The notes beneath the pieces are model-generated. The model was given only the letters and a program-made list of their open reading frames with translations. It was not told where the DNA came from and did no database searches. From Achromobacter sp. HZ34 (GTDB lineage Bacteria > Pseudomonadota > Gammaproteobacteria > Burkholderiales > Burkholderiaceae_B): a stretch of 64,000 nt of DNA. The stretch lies in the NCBI RefSeq assembly GCF_002209485.1, contig NZ_NJIX01000005.1:186001-250000 (forward strand), given 5' to 3'. The position numbers and the translations under genes are program-made. This document shows positions 53,161-62,467 of the stretch, in pieces. Numbering within the stretch: the stretch's first letter is position 1; each line of letters opens with the position of its first letter.

Positions 53161-53817
53161 ATGACAACGAATATCTCGCACTGGCCGTCCACCTATCCCT
53201 GCACCGAGCCTCATATGCCGGCCCTCCCCGGCGCCGAAAGCCGCTACGAGCGCCTGGGCGGCGCATCGTTGGAGCTCGATGCGCACCTGGACGAATACAA
53301 GCCCAAACCGCGCGCGCGGCGGGATGAGGCCCGGGAACTGGCCCAGGGCCGGATCATTTTCTCCCACTACGTCAATAGCGACGAACACGAGCCGCCTGAA
53401 GAAATCCAGGAACTGCAACGGCAACGGTTCACTTCGCGGGCCGAGGCCGAGGCCGCCTTGGACAAGCTGGATGGCATCGTGTCCTTCTGGGCGTACCCTC
53501 ACACGAAAGCCGTCCTGAACAGCGTCGCGGCGTTCGCCGAACACGCGGGCCAGAAAATGCGCAGCATCCGCATCACGGTAACGATGGGAATGAACTTCAC
53601 GAATATCGAGGGTGTCGCGCCGGACGCGGCCGAGCAGATCGTCCTCGGCCGCTTGAAAGAAGCGACGAAGGACATACGCGGCGATATTCTGGTGGAGACG
53701 GGCGTCATTCCGCCAGAGAACACCAGGGCGGTGGTCATCAGATGGGACGCCTTCGACGGGCCGATCAGCACCAACGCCACCAGGGCGGCGATTCTTGCCC
53801 GCCACAGTGAACTCTGA
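53161..53817 (+). CDS. Hypothetical protein, no recognised family
   Basis: The 218-residue protein begins MTTNISHWPSTYPCTEPHMP, behind GGGAG, and has no signal peptide or membrane helix. It has an acidic-basic helical middle (RARRDEARELAQGRIIFSHY, EPPEEIQELQRQRFTSRAEA) and a more globular C-terminal half (MRSIRITVTMGMNFTNIEGV, RAVVIRWDAFDGPISTNATR). It sits alone between a dehydrogenase operon and gudD. No function can be assigned. Confidence 0.65.
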   Translation: MTTNISHWPSTYPCTEPHMPALPGAESRYERLGGASLELDAHLDEYKPKPRARRDEARELAQGRIIFSHYVNSDEHEPPEEIQELQRQRFTSRAEAEAALDKLDGIVSFWAYPHTKAVLNSVAAFAEHAGQKMRSIRITVTMGMNFTNIEGVAPDAAEQIVLGRLKEATKDIRGDILVETGVIPPENTRAVVIRWDAFDGPISTNATRAAILARHSEL

Positions 53818-53846
53818 CCCGGCCCCGCCGTTTTCCAGCAGGTCTC

Positions 53847-55202
53847 TTACCGCACCAGGCAAGGCCTCTTGTTATCGAACTTCCACCCCGGCACCAGGAA
53901 CTGCATGGCCGTGGCGTCGTCGCGGGCGCCCAGTGCGTACTGCAAGTACAACTGGTGCGCCTGCTCCACCGCATCCATATCCAGTTCGATACCCAGGCCG
54001 CCGCGCGTCGGCAGTTGCACGTAGCCATTCTCGATGCGCAGGGGATTGCGCGTCAGGTGCTGGCCGTCCTGCCAGATCCAGTGCGTGTCGATCGCCGTGA
54101 CGCGGCCCGGCGCGGCGGCGCCGACATGCGTGAACATGGCCAGCGACACATCGAAGTGATTGTTGGAATGCGAACCCCAGGTCAGCCCGAAAGCCTGGCA
54201 GGTCTGCGCCACGCGCACCGATCCCTGCATGGTCCAGAAATGCGGATCCGCCAGGGGAATGTCGACAGACTGCAGCGACAAGGCATGCGCCATCTCGCGC
54301 CAATCCGTGGCGACCATATTGGTGGCCGTGGGCAGGCCCGTGGCACGGCGGAATTCCGCCATGACCTCGCGGCCGGAATAAACACCCTCGGCACCGCAAG
54401 GATCCTCGGCATAGGCCATCACGCCATGCAGGTCGCGGCACAGGCGCACGGCGTCGCGCAGCAACCAGCCGCCATTGGGATCCAGCGTGATACGCGCCCG
54501 CGGGAAGCGTTCGTGCAGCGCGCGGATCGCCTCGACTTCTTCCTCGCCACTCAGCACGCCGCCCTTCAGCTTGAAGTCCTCGAAGCCATAGCGCGCATAC
54601 GCTGCCTCCGCCAGCTTGACGATGGCCTGCGGCGTCAGCGCTTCTTCATGGCGCAGGCGCAGCCAATCGTCCTGCGCCTTGGGCGCGGTCTGGTAGGGCA
54701 GATTGGTCTTGCGCCGATCGCCCACGTAGAACAGGTAGCCCAGCATCTGCACGGACGTACGCTGCACGCCCTCCCCCAGCAGCGCCGCCACCGGCACTTC
54801 CAGGAACTGGCCCAACAGGTCCAGCAAGGCCGACTCGGCGGCGGTCACCGCATGGATGGTCACGCGCAGATCGAACGTCTGCTGGCCACGGCCGCCGCTG
54901 TCGCGGCCGCCGAACTGGCGCCGCATGTCGTTCAAGACGGCCTGGTAATCGCCCAGCGCGCGGCCGAGCAGCAGCGGCCGTGCGTCCTCCAGCGTGGCGC
55001 GAATCTTCTCGCCACCGGGGACTTCACCCACGCCCTGGCGGCCCGAACTGTCGGTCAGGATCAGGAGATTGCGCGTGAAGAAAGGGGCGTGCGCGCCGCT
55101 CAGGTTGAGCAGCATGGAATCGTGGCCGGCCACCGGCACGACGCGCACATCGGTAATGACGGGCGCGCGGCCCGGAGGTTCGTGGGGGGAGCAAGAAGAC
55201 AT
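53847..55202 (-). CDS. gudD: Glucarate dehydratase
   Basis: The 451-residue enolase-superfamily enzyme matches GudD in length and motifs: [36 protein letters not shown] with the KxK pair, [38 protein letters not shown], and the catalytic His in [20 protein letters not shown]. It dehydrates D-glucarate (or L-idarate) to 5-dehydro-4-deoxy-D-glucarate. ATG 55202 is the best-supported start. The Bug receptor lies just upstream on the same strand, and a LacI regulator is divergent. Confidence 0.92.
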   Translation of the reverse strand: MSSCSPHEPPGRAPVITDVRVVPVAGHDSMLLNLSGAHAPFFTRNLLILTDSSGRQGVGEVPGGEKIRATLEDARPLLLGRALGDYQAVLNDMRRQFGGRDSGGRGQQTFDLRVTIHAVTAAESALLDLLGQFLEVPVAALLGEGVQRTSVQMLGYLFYVGDRRKTNLPYQTAPKAQDDWLRLRHEEALTPQAIVKLAEAAYARYGFEDFKLKGGVLSGEEEVEAIRALHERFPRARITLDPNGGWLLRDAVRLCRDLHGVMAYAEDPCGAEGVYSGREVMAEFRRATGLPTATNMVATDWREMAHALSLQSVDIPLADPHFWTMQGSVRVAQTCQAFGLTWGSHSNNHFDVSLAMFTHVGAAAPGRVTAIDTHWIWQDGQHLTRNPLRIENGYVQLPTRGGLGIELDMDAVEQAHQLYLQYALGARDDATAMQFLVPGWKFDNKRPCLVR

Positions 55203-55385
55203 GATCGGATTCCAACTGCTGTGCCGGCCGCCTGCGCGGCCGACGTTCAGAAAGGAGCAACTGCCGGTTGCGGTCTGGGGGCCACGGTGTCCGGCTTGCT
55301 GCAAAACGTTTTACTGCACGGATGCCTGCTGCAAAAGGCATTTACTGCAAAGTAGTCAACCACACAGCGGTTGACGACGATCCGC

Positions 55386-56369
55386 TTACTGCAAAGTGAT
55401 GTGTCCTGTCTCGATCACCTGCTTCCAGCGCGCGCTTTCCTTGGCCTGGAATTGGGCGAAATCATCCGGCGAGCTGGCGACCACTTCCAGGCCGACATCG
55501 GTGAAAGGCTTGCTCACGGCGGGGTCCTTGACCGCATCGATCAAGGCATTGCTGATCTGCTTCTTCAAATCGGCCGGCAAACCCTTGGGCGCGACGATGG
55601 CCTGCCATGCGTAGACTTCCAGGCCAGGCATCTTCAGCTCATCGAAGGTCGGTACGTCGGGCAGCACCGCCGCGCGCTTGTTACCCGTGATGGCGATGGC
55701 CTTCAACTTGCCGGCCTTGATATGCGCCAGTACCGCGTTGAGGTTCTGGAAGGACATGTCGACCTGGCCGCCCAGCAGATCCGAGATGGCCGGCGCGCCG
55801 CCCTTGTAAGGCACGTGCAGGCCCTTGGTGCCGGTCTTCTGCCAGAACAGTTCAGCGGTCAGGTGGTCCGAGGAACCGGCGCCCGACGTGGCGAAGCTGA
55901 TCTCGCCCGGCTTGGCCTTGAGCAGGGCCAGTACGTCCTGGATCGAATTGATCCTGGGCGCCAGCTTGGGGCTGACGACCAGCACATTGGGCGTCTGCAC
56001 GGCCACGCTCAGGTAGGTGAAGTCCTTGTCCGGGTTGTATGGAATGGCGGGCATCAAATGCTGGGCCACCACCAGCGGCGCCAGCGAGGACACCATCAAC
56101 GTGTAGCCGTCCGGAGCCGAACGCGCCACGAAGGACGCACCGATGGTGCCGGTGGCGCCAGCCTTGTTCTCGATGACGAAGGACTGCTTGAACTTGTCGC
56201 CCAGCTTGTTGAACACGGCCCGTGCCACGGCGTCGGTGGCGCCGCCCGGCGGAAACGGAACGATGACGTTGACGGTCTTCTCAGGCCAGGCCGCGTGGGC
56301 GGCCGTGGATAGGGCGGCCGCGGCGCACAGGCCGAGCGCGAGCATGCATTTCAATGCCTTGGACTTCAT
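55386..56369 (-). CDS. Bug family tripartite tricarboxylate transporter substrate-binding protein (probable glucarate receptor)
   Basis: The 327-residue receptor has a signal peptide (AALSTAAHAA) and the family motifs WPEKTVNVIVPFPPGGATD, FVIENKAGATGTIGAS, APDGYTLMVSSLAPL, HVPYKGGAPAISDLLGGQVD and [32 protein letters not shown] precedes the ATG. Because it is the first gene of the gudD unit and next to a LacI regulator, D-glucarate or a related aldarate is the likely ligand. Confidence 0.93.
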   Translation of the reverse strand: MKSKALKCMLALGLCAAAALSTAAHAAWPEKTVNVIVPFPPGGATDAVARAVFNKLGDKFKQSFVIENKAGATGTIGASFVARSAPDGYTLMVSSLAPLVVAQHLMPAIPYNPDKDFTYLSVAVQTPNVLVVSPKLAPRINSIQDVLALLKAKPGEISFATSGAGSSDHLTAELFWQKTGTKGLHVPYKGGAPAISDLLGGQVDMSFQNLNAVLAHIKAGKLKAIAITGNKRAAVLPDVPTFDELKMPGLEVYAWQAIVAPKGLPADLKKQISNALIDAVKDPAVSKPFTDVGLEVVASSPDDFAQFQAKESARWKQVIETGHITLQ

Positions 56370-56556
56370 GGGTGTTGTCTCCTGATGAATCTTTTAATTG
56401 GTGCCGCCGGGAAGACCGCGCCATGCGCCGGCTTACGAGCGCCCGGCGCCCCACCTGCTGCCATGGCCAGGCGCTTGCGCGCAGGGCACGTCGCGGTGGG
56501 ACCGCTGGCATCCTGCCGCGGATGCCGGGCCTTCCACTAGAACGGTGTTTGCCACG

Positions 56557-56572
56557 ATGTTAACGTTAACAT
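56557..56572. promoter_or_regulatory. Perfect 16-bp LacI-type operator
   Basis: ATGTTAACGTTAACAT is a perfect palindrome of the kind bound by LacI/GalR proteins with a central CG. It sits about 60 bases before the LacI gene and about 190 before the divergent Bug receptor, so it can control both. Confidence 0.85.
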
Positions 56573-56632
56573 GCGGGACTTGGCGTAGTATTGACCGTCT
56601 TTTTCCAAAAATACACCAGGGAATACCCTTAA

Positions 56633-57682
56633 ATGAGCGTCCGCGTCGATCGATCCGCCCCTGCCGTCCGACTATCGGACAAGGGCGGCGTCACCCTGCG
56701 GGAGGTGGCCCGCGCCGCCGATGTGTCGATGATCACGGTCTCGCGCGCCATCAATAATCCGCAGCAGGTTTCCCCGCTCACGCTGGAGAAAGTGAATGCG
56801 GCCATCCAGGCCTTGGGCTATGTGCCCAACCTCATGGCCGGTGGCCTGCGTTCGGCGCGCAGCTATCTTGTGATGGCCCTGGTGCCCACCATCACCGGCT
56901 CCCTGTTCGGCGGCATGCTGCAGGCACTGACCGAATCGCTGGAGGCCAAGGGTTATCAACTGATGGTGGGCCAGATCGGTTACGGACAGGCGCACGGGCA
57001 GTCGCGCGAGGACGCGCTGTTGCGCGCCATCATCGGACGCCGCCCCGATGGCATCGTCCTCACCGGCATCATGCATTCGGCGCAGGGTCGCCAGTTGTTG
57101 AAGTCGTCCGGCATCCCCGTCGTGGAAACCTGGGACAGCACGCCTACCCCCATCGACATGCTGCTCAGCCTGTCGCATGACGCCATCGGCCGCGCGGTCT
57201 GCGACTACTTGCACGACGCTGGCAAGACCCGCTGTGCCATCCTCGGCGGCGACGATGAACGCGCCCAGCGCCGTGCCGAAGGCTACCGCAGCCGCGCGCG
57301 CGAGCTGGGCTTGCCGGCGCCCTTGGTGCATCTGGTGCCCGCGCCGACCACCCATGCCGACGGCCGCGCCGGGCTGGGCGCGATCCTGGCCCGGGACGCG
57401 TCGATACAAGCCGTGTTCTGCACGTCGGACATGATGGCCATCGGCGTCATCACGGAAGCGCTTGCGCGCGGCTTGTCCGTGCCCGATCGCCTGGCCGTCA
57501 TGGGATTCGGCGACATGGGCATCGCCGCCTCGATGACACCCAGCCTGACCACGGTGCGCGTGGACGGCGCCGCCATCGGCGCCACGGCGGCCGAGATGAT
57601 CGCCGCGCGCGCCACCGGCCAGGCCCCCGCGCAAGCGGTCGTGGACATAGGCTTTACCATCGTGCAACGGGACAGCGCCTGA
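56633..57682 (+). CDS. LacI family transcriptional regulator of the glucarate unit
   Basis: The 349-residue protein has the LacI HTH (VTLREVARAADVSMITVSRA, INNPQQVSPLTLEKVNAAIQ) with hinge LGYVPNLMAGGLRSARS, and a periplasmic-binding-like effector domain (YLVMALVPTITGSLFGGMLQ to the end). It is close to GntR/GudR-type sugar-acid repressors. The palindrome upstream and the divergent Bug-gudD genes make it their likely repressor. Confidence 0.93.
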   Translation: MSVRVDRSAPAVRLSDKGGVTLREVARAADVSMITVSRAINNPQQVSPLTLEKVNAAIQALGYVPNLMAGGLRSARSYLVMALVPTITGSLFGGMLQALTESLEAKGYQLMVGQIGYGQAHGQSREDALLRAIIGRRPDGIVLTGIMHSAQGRQLLKSSGIPVVETWDSTPTPIDMLLSLSHDAIGRAVCDYLHDAGKTRCAILGGDDERAQRRAEGYRSRARELGLPAPLVHLVPAPTTHADGRAGLGAILARDASIQAVFCTSDMMAIGVITEALARGLSVPDRLAVMGFGDMGIAASMTPSLTTVRVDGAAIGATAAEMIAARATGQAPAQAVVDIGFTIVQRDSA

Positions 57683-57733
57683 CCGGCGGCGCGGCATGGC
57701 ATGGCATCGTCAGGCGACGCCCGTGGCGAATCA

Positions 57734-57769
57734 GAACGATCGAATGAACGATCGAATAAAAGATCGAAT
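57734..57769. repeat. 12-bp tandem repeat before the quinone-reductase-like gene
   Basis: GAACGATCGAAT occurs twice exactly and a third time as AAAAGATCGAAT, followed by GAACAACCGAGG. It lies immediately upstream of the ribosome-binding site of the gene at 57790, so copy number could affect its expression. Confidence 0.85.
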
Positions 57770-57789
57770 GAACAACCGAGGAGACCAGT

Positions 57790-58857
57790 ATGAAGGCGGC
57801 GTATTACGAAACCCGAGGGCCGGCACGGACGGTCCTGCGCGTGGGCGACATTCCAGCGGATGAACCCGGTCCCGGCATGCTGCGCGTACGCATTGCGTCG
57901 TCGGGCATCAATCCGTCGGACGTGAAGACGCGCAGCGGCAACAGCCCCAGGCCGCAGCCCTGGCCGCGCGTCGTTCCCCATCATGACGGCGCCGGCACGG
58001 TCGAGGCCGTTGGTAGCGGCGTGGACCCGCAGCGGATCGGCCAGCGCGTGTGGCTGTACGAATGCCAGATCGATCGTGCCGGTGGCACCGCGGCGGAGTA
58101 TGTCACGGTGCCTGAGGGCCTGGCCGTGCCCTTGCCGGACAACGTGTCCTTCGACATCGGCGCGGCGTTGGGCGTGCCGGCCTTGACCGCATGGTTCTGC
58201 GCCGACCGCGCCGGCGCGGCACCCGGCCGCAACGTTCTCGTGCATGGCGCCGTCGGCGCCGTGGGTTTCTATGCGGCGCAGATGGCGCGGCTGCGCGGGG
58301 CCCGCGTGCTGGGAACGGTGTCCAACGAGAGCCAGGCGGCCGTGGCCCAGGCCGCCGGCATCGCCACCGTACTACGCGGCGACGATCTGCCCCTTCGCGC
58401 GCGCGCGTGGCTGCAGGCCCAGGGGCCGGCCGAGGATGGCAAGCACGGCGGTGTCGCACAGCCAGACGGTCAGGCGGCCAAGGACGCGGCGGGCAACGGG
58501 GCAAGCCATGACGGCTTCGACGGCATCATCGATCTGGACTTCGCGGCCAACCTCGCCGCCAATGTGGAACTGGCGGCAGTCAACGGCCGTCTGGCGGTCT
58601 ACGCGTCCGACACCAACCTGGAGCCCGCCGTACCCGTGCGGGCGCTGATGCGCCGCAATTTGCAGGTGGCCTTCCTGTTGCTCTATACCCTGCCGCTGGC
58701 CGAAAAGCACCGCGCCATCGCGGACCTGAGCGGCTGGTTGGCCATGGATGCCTTGAAGCATCCCTCGATCCATGCCTATCCCCTGGACGACATCGCCTCC
58801 GCGCACGAAGCGGTGGAAACGCGGCGGCACGTGGGCAAGGTGGTGGTCCGTCCTTGA
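57790..58857 (+). CDS. Zinc-independent MDR oxidoreductase (quinone reductase-like)
   Basis: The 355-residue medium-chain dehydrogenase/reductase has the GroES-like N-terminus (RVRIASSGINPSDVKTRSGN, PRVVPHHDGAGTVEAVGSGV) and a Rossmann NADPH domain (NVLVHGAVGAVGFYAAQMAR). No structural or catalytic zinc cysteines are present, as in quinone oxidoreductases. An insertion of about 30 residues rich in Ala/Gly/Gln (PAEDGKHGGVAQPDGQAAKD) interrupts the C-terminal half, which is unusual. GAGGAGACC precedes ATG 57790. It is transcribed in the same direction as the LacI gene but has its own short leader. Confidence 0.9.
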   Translation: MKAAYYETRGPARTVLRVGDIPADEPGPGMLRVRIASSGINPSDVKTRSGNSPRPQPWPRVVPHHDGAGTVEAVGSGVDPQRIGQRVWLYECQIDRAGGTAAEYVTVPEGLAVPLPDNVSFDIGAALGVPALTAWFCADRAGAAPGRNVLVHGAVGAVGFYAAQMARLRGARVLGTVSNESQAAVAQAAGIATVLRGDDLPLRARAWLQAQGPAEDGKHGGVAQPDGQAAKDAAGNGASHDGFDGIIDLDFAANLAANVELAAVNGRLAVYASDTNLEPAVPVRALMRRNLQVAFLLLYTLPLAEKHRAIADLSGWLAMDALKHPSIHAYPLDDIASAHEAVETRRHVGKVVVRP

Positions 58858-59011
58858 CCTGGTTTCAACGGATTTCATGATTTCCCATCCCGAAATCGAT
58901 TGAAATAAACGCGTCGCGGCGAGGGCTTCCTGTGCGGTGCATTGCGCAGATAATGCAATCGCACTGTACGCATCCAGTCACGGATGCCAGTTCAAGGAAG
59001 GAGCACCGAAT

Positions 59012-59389
59012 ATGAAAACCATCGCCAAGATCGCCACATCCACGGGTATCGCGTTGATCGTCAGCCTGGGGGCCATGACGGTGCCAGCCGCCGCGCATGC
59101 TGACGTCAGCATAAGTATCGGTGTCGCGCCTCCGCCTCCGCGCGTGGAAGTGGTTCCCGCACCGCGCCCCGGTTATATCTGGGCGCCGGGCCATTGGGAA
59201 TGGCGCCACAACCATCATGTGTGGATCGCGGGCAGCTGGCTGCGGGCGCGTCCTGGCTATGCCTACCATGCGCCGGAATGGCACCAGGCCAACGGCCGCT
59301 GGGTCTATGCCGCGCCGCGCTGGGATCGCGACGGCGACGGCGTGCCCAATCGCCACGACCGCCGTCCCAACGATCCCTATCGCCGTTAA
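59012..59389 (+). CDS. Secreted WxxGxW-repeat protein with Asp-rich end
   Basis: The 125-residue protein has a signal peptide (cleavage near AAAHA-DV), then two WxxGxW motifs (WAPGHW and WIAGSW) with His-rich spacing, as in BcpO-related YXWGX-type proteins. It ends with DRDGDGVPNRHDRRPNDPYR, a calcium-binding-like repeat of the thrombospondin-3 kind. AAGGAAGGAG precedes the ATG. A periplasmic or surface protein of unknown function. Confidence 0.85.
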   Translation: MKTIAKIATSTGIALIVSLGAMTVPAAAHADVSISIGVAPPPPRVEVVPAPRPGYIWAPGHWEWRHNHHVWIAGSWLRARPGYAYHAPEWHQANGRWVYAAPRWDRDGDGVPNRHDRRPNDPYRR

Positions 59390-59433
59390 GCCAGGGGGCG
59401 CCGTGCCGCCGCCGGCCAAAGCCGGCATATAGC

Positions 59434-59463
59434 AAAAAGCCCCGCCATATGGCGGGGCTTTTA
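59434..59463. terminator. Bidirectional rho-independent terminator
   Basis: AAAAAGCCCCGCC and GGCGGGGCTTTTA form a strong stem with an ATAT loop and A/T tracts on both sides. It lies between the convergent WxxGxW and DipZ-like genes and can end both. Confidence 0.92.
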
Positions 59464-59476
59464 CTTTCGGGCAGAC

Positions 59477-61318
59477 TTAACCGAAGGTGAACGCGTAGGC
59501 CGATACGCCCGGGTCCAGGAATTCGATGGCGAAGGTGTGATCGCCCACCGCACCCGGCTGGCGCAGCAGCTGGTAGAGCCGCTGCTCGGTCACCGTGCCG
59601 CTGCCATCGGCGGCGACGTCGGCACCGTGCGCAGCGCCAGGTTCCTTGCCGTCCACCGTCACGCGGAAGCGTACGGGCTTGTGGTCCGGTCCCGGTCCCA
59701 GCACCAGGTGGAGGTCGCGGGCATGGAAGCGGTAGACGATGCGGCCACCGGACTGCTCCAGGCGCGCCTGTTCATCTTCCACGATCCAGGTGCCGCCCAG
59801 GCCCCACTGATTCAGCCGCGGATGGTCCGGCGCGGTGTACGCCGCCGGATCGTCGTGCGTCACGCGGCCCGAGGCGAAGCGCTCCGCACGTGCATAGCCG
59901 ACATACGTTTCCGGCGATCCCACTTCCGCCATGTCGGGCGCCAACTGCGCACCCTGGCCCTGCACATCGGCCACCTGGGTCGAAACGTCGCGCGCGCCAG
60001 CTTCACGCAGCAGCTGCTGGATGACGCGTTCGGACTGGTCGTATTCGCCTTCGCCGAAATGGTGATGGCGGATGCGGCCTTGCGCGTCGATGAAGTAATG
60101 GGCGGGCCAGTACTGGTTGTTGAAGGCGCGCCAGATCGCATAGTTGTTGTCGATGGCGATGGGATAGTCCAGGCCCAGCTTGGCGGCGGCGCGCTTGACG
60201 TTGTCGGCATCGCGCTCGAAGGCGAATTCGGGGGCATGCACGCCGATGACCACCAGGCCCTGGTCACGGTATTTTTCGGCCCAGGCTTTGACATAAGGCA
60301 GGGCGCGCAGGCAGTTGATGCAGGAGTAGGTCCAGAAGTCGACCAGCACCACCTTGCCGCGCAATTGCGCCATGGTAAGCGGCTGCGAATTGAGCCATTG
60401 CACCGCGCCGTCCAGGGCGGGAGCCGGGCCTTCGTCTGGCAGGGAGAGCGATTGCGGAGCCTTGGCTTGCATGGCGCCGCCGGTCATGGCGCCAGTCATC
60501 GCGCCACCGTTCATGGCACCACCGTTCATGGCGCCACCGTTCATCGCGCCGCCTGACGCAGCGGCATCACCGCTGGGCGCCGCGCCCGGCACCTTGTCGC
60601 CCGCCAGGCGGGTCACCAGGGACTGCTCCAGGCTGCCCGTCGATGCCGTCGACACCTGGGCCAGCACGCCCGTGTCCCAGCCCATCGCAATCGCGGCCAC
60701 GCCCGCCAGCATCAACACGCCCAGGCCACGGCGCACCCACTCACCGGCGCCCAGCGAGCGCTTCATCGCGCTGAAGACACGGCCGCCCGCCAGCAGGGCC
60801 AGGCCCAGGGACGTCGCTGCGCCAGCCGCATAGGCCAGCAGCAACACCGTACTGCCCACGTTAGCCCCTTGCAGCGCGGCGCCCGTCAGCACCAGGCCCA
60901 GGATCGGGCCCGCGCAAGGCGCCCACAGCAAACCGGTGGCCACGCCCAGCAGCAATGCCGCCCAGGGTCGTCCCTGCCCGTCCTGGGCCGTCTGCGACAG
61001 GCGGTTGCCCACCGAAACCAGGGGCTGGGTCAGCCGTTCCGACACATGGGGGAGGAGCAGCGCCAGGGCAAAGCAGGCCATCAGGGCCAGGGCCAGCCAG
61101 CGGCCGTACTGGTTGGCCGTCACCACCCACCCGCCGCCGACCGCGGCCAGCGTAGCCACCACCGCGAAGGTCAGCGCCATGCCGATCAGCAGCGGCAGGC
61201 CGCTGCGGCGGAAAGGCTGGCTGGCGCTGGAGAAAACGAAGGGGAGGACCGGCAGGATGCAGGGGCTGACGATGGTCAGCGCGCCTCCCAGGTAGGCGAG
61301 GAGAATGAGCAGGAACAT
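59477..61318 (-). CDS. dipZ: DipZ-like CcdA-thioredoxin fusion protein
   Basis: The 613-residue protein has an N-terminal CcdA domain with several membrane helices and the two electron-transfer Cys motifs SPCILPVLPFVF and LLWAPCAGPILG. A periplasmic thioredoxin-like domain (about 295-450) follows, with FWTYSCINCLRALPYVKAWA (CxxC) and HYFIDAQGRIRHHHFGEGEY. The C-terminal beta domain is typical of DipZ. It carries reducing power from cytoplasmic thioredoxin to periplasmic substrates. A Met/Gly tandem repeat sits in the linker between the domains. GGAG precedes ATG 61318. Confidence 0.92.
   Translation of the reverse strand: MFLLILLAYLGGALTIVSPCILPVLPFVFSSASQPFRRSGLPLLIGMALTFAVVATLAAVGGGWVVTANQYGRWLALALMACFALALLLPHVSERLTQPLVSVGNRLSQTAQDGQGRPWAALLLGVATGLLWAPCAGPILGLVLTGAALQGANVGSTVLLLAYAAGAATSLGLALLAGGRVFSAMKRSLGAGEWVRRGLGVLMLAGVAAIAMGWDTGVLAQVSTASTGSLEQSLVTRLAGDKVPGAAPSGDAAASGGAMNGGAMNGGAMNGGAMTGAMTGGAMQAKAPQSLSLPDEGPAPALDGAVQWLNSQPLTMAQLRGKVVLVDFWTYSCINCLRALPYVKAWAEKYRDQGLVVIGVHAPEFAFERDADNVKRAAAKLGLDYPIAIDNNYAIWRAFNNQYWPAHYFIDAQGRIRHHHFGEGEYDQSERVIQQLLREAGARDVSTQVADVQGQGAQLAPDMAEVGSPETYVGYARAERFASGRVTHDDPAAYTAPDHPRLNQWGLGGTWIVEDEQARLEQSGGRIVYRFHARDLHLVLGPGPDHKPVRFRVTVDGKEPGAAHGADVAADGSGTVTEQRLYQLLRQPGAVGDHTFAIEFLDPGVSAYAFTFG
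60473..60553 (-). repeat. 15-bp coding repeat: Gly-Gly-Ala-Met-Asn units in DipZ
   Basis: The linker reads GGAMN three times, then GGAMT, GAMT and GGAMQ. The exposed methionines are evenly spaced in a periplasmic segment between the CcdA and thioredoxin domains. Confidence 0.9.
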
Positions 61319-61475
61319 GGCCGTAACTCCGTGGACATTATCTTATTGATATGAAACCAGGCTTCATGCCCAGTAGATGCCCGAAGCGTAGTCCCCGGTC
61401 CCGCTTGAAGTCCTCACGCAAAGTTAAACATTCCGTGAGGAATGGCCCCCCGTACCGCGCGGAACGCGGCCAGGC

Positions 61476-62372
61476 TTACTTCGTGGCGGGCGCGACGGCG
61501 GCGCCTTCGATGTTGTGGCGCTGAAGCGCTTCGGCGACGAAGCCGCTGGCTTTCATCTCCTCGACGAAGGCCGTCAACACGTTGGCGGCATCGTCGCCAC
61601 GGCCCTTGGGCAGGCCCATGGCCTGGCGGATCACCATGAAGCTGCCCGGCACCATGCGCAAGCCGGGGATACGCTTGAGATCGTGTTCCAGCTGCTGACG
61701 CACCCCGGCAGCGACGTCGGCCTTCTCCGCGACGAAGGTGTCCACCACGGCAGGCGACGTGGGCGCACGCAGCAGCGTAGCCTGCTTGATCTCGCGCGTC
61801 AGGTACAGATCGTAGGCACTGCCCTTGCCCACCATGACGGTCCGTCCCGCCACATCGACATCGGCGATCTCGCGCACGGGCGAATCCTCGCGCACGGCAT
61901 ACGCACCTTCGATCAGCACATAGGCATCCGTGAAAGCGATACCGGCGCCACGCACCGGATCGATGGCGAAGAAACCGATGTCGGCCTGCTCCGCCGTCAC
62001 CGCATCCACGGACTTGCCCGCGCTGTCGAAAACCACCAGATCCAGCGGCACGCCCAGGCGCTCGGCAAACGCATGCGCCAGGTCCACCGATACCCCGGCG
62101 GCGCCCGTGGCGCCATCCCGGCGCGCCAGGATGGGGTTACCCACGTTGATGGAGGCGCGCAAGCGGCCCGTGGGGGTGAACTTGGCGACGATGGAGGAAT
62201 CGATGGAAGAAGTCATGGGCTTTCCGTTTCTACGTTCAGGTGAGGCAGGAGTATGAGAGGACGCGGCGCCACCTTGGGCAGCCGCATTGCGGTAAACAGC
62301 GGGCGCCACCAAGCCCCCTGCGGCGGTGAAAAGACAGCGCTCCACGAACCTTCTACGCGATACATCGGACAT
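61476..62372 (-). CDS. Tat-exported amino-acid-type ABC substrate-binding protein
   Basis: The 298-residue protein begins with a twin-arginine signal (SRRRFVERCLFTAAGGLVAP). It contains the family-3 binding fold: LRASINVGNPILARRDGATG, GVSVDLAHAFAERLGVPLDL, EQADIGFFAIDPVRGAGIAF and AGRTVMVGKGSAYDLYLTRE. AAGGAG precedes ATG 62372. An internal ATG at 62216 is a weaker alternative that would drop the signal. No permease genes are adjacent. Confidence 0.9.
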   Translation of the reverse strand: MSDVSRRRFVERCLFTAAGGLVAPAVYRNAAAQGGAASSHTPASPERRNGKPMTSSIDSSIVAKFTPTGRLRASINVGNPILARRDGATGAAGVSVDLAHAFAERLGVPLDLVVFDSAGKSVDAVTAEQADIGFFAIDPVRGAGIAFTDAYVLIEGAYAVREDSPVREIADVDVAGRTVMVGKGSAYDLYLTREIKQATLLRAPTSPAVVDTFVAEKADVAAGVRQQLEHDLKRIPGLRMVPGSFMVIRQAMGLPKGRGDDAANVLTAFVEEMKASGFVAEALQRHNIEGAAVAPATK

Positions 62373-62467
62373 TTTGCCTTCTCCTTATTTTCAGCCAGCT
62401 TAATCGGCTTTTCGGGAACTCGACTATCCGCTTGATGCCGCGTATTTTCAACTGTGGCGCCCCCCCT

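Noticed and set aside
57734-57769. Regulator operator made of GATC repeats
   Set aside because: The units are direct, not inverted, and simple tandem duplication explains them better than a protein site.
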